From the NCBI GenBank assembly GCA_029934175.1, contig JAOZMT010000136.1:1-6360 (forward strand): a DNA stretch of 6,360 nt. Direction: 5' to 3'. The DNA comes from Victivallales bacterium (GTDB lineage: Bacteria; Verrucomicrobiota; Lentisphaeria; Victivallales; JAUVCU01). This document shows positions 6,329 through 6,360 of the stretch, piece after piece. Made by a program: the position numbers and the translations under genes. Under the pieces are notes generated by a model. The model was given only the letters and a program-made list of their open reading frames with translations. It was not told the origin of the DNA and ran no database searches. Position 1 is the first letter of the stretch. Every line of letters starts with the position of its first letter.

Positions 6329-6360
6329 AACTTGCAACTTATGGATTATTGGATTTTGGA
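6329..6360. repeat. Short tandem repeat at the right edge
   Basis: AACTTGC and AACTTAT (6329-6342) are followed by TGGATTAT and TGGATTTT (6342-6357) and a truncated GGA that runs off the window. These 7- to 8-base near-repeats suggest the edge of a longer intergenic repeat tract. No coding potential is seen in the bases between here and the Hsp70 start. Confidence 0.4.

Noticed and set aside
6067..6360. CIRCE or heat-shock sigma promoter upstream of the Hsp70 gene
   Set aside because: No TTAGCACTC inverted repeat and no CTTGAA/CCCCAT-like pair was found on reading the region.

Overview
The window is strongly AT-rich (roughly 70% A+T by eye) and bacterial in character: the genes are tightly packed on one strand, overlap or abut, and some carry purine-rich ribosome binding sites. 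I cannot name the organism. Both ends carry short tandem-repeat sequence (for example three copies of an ATCTGnGnTn-type 10-mer at 39-68) that I associate, from memory only, with intergenic repeats of environmental bacterial genomes.

One minus-strand operon fills positions 6066 to 116. In order of transcription it encodes: (1) a 794-residue Hsp70/DnaK-like ATPase with a four-cysteine zinc ribbon between its nucleotide-binding and substrate-binding parts; (2) a 279-residue protein with an N-terminal zinc ribbon of the same spacing, one membrane helix and a long coiled coil; (3) a 666-residue helical-repeat (TPR-like) protein; (4) an 85-residue J-domain-like protein without the HPD motif; (5) a 152-residue divergent GrpE-like protein. 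Junctions 1/2 (0 bp), 2/3 (ATGA), 3/4 (16 bp) and 4/5 (ATGA) indicate one transcript with coupled translation.

The set reads as a complete but heavily remodelled Hsp70 machine: motor (Hsp70), J-like partner, GrpE-like exchange factor, a TPR-like scaffold or client adaptor, and a membrane anchor. It differs from the housekeeping dnaK-dnaJ-grpE set in several ways: an inserted zinc ribbon, loss of HPD, a Met where DnaK has its autophosphorylation Thr, a C-terminal helical region unlike a plain DnaK lid, and two non-chaperone partners. The likely theme is a dedicated, membrane-associated chaperone system with specialised clients. What it acts on is not visible here, and no toxin, nuclease, transposase or phage gene lies in the window.

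The region upstream of the operon (6067-6360) holds a good ribosome binding site, a weak promoter candidate, two inverted repeats and a repeat-rich end, with no recognisable CIRCE element or other heat-shock signature. The downstream region (1-115) shows no convincing terminator and ends in the 10-mer repeat.
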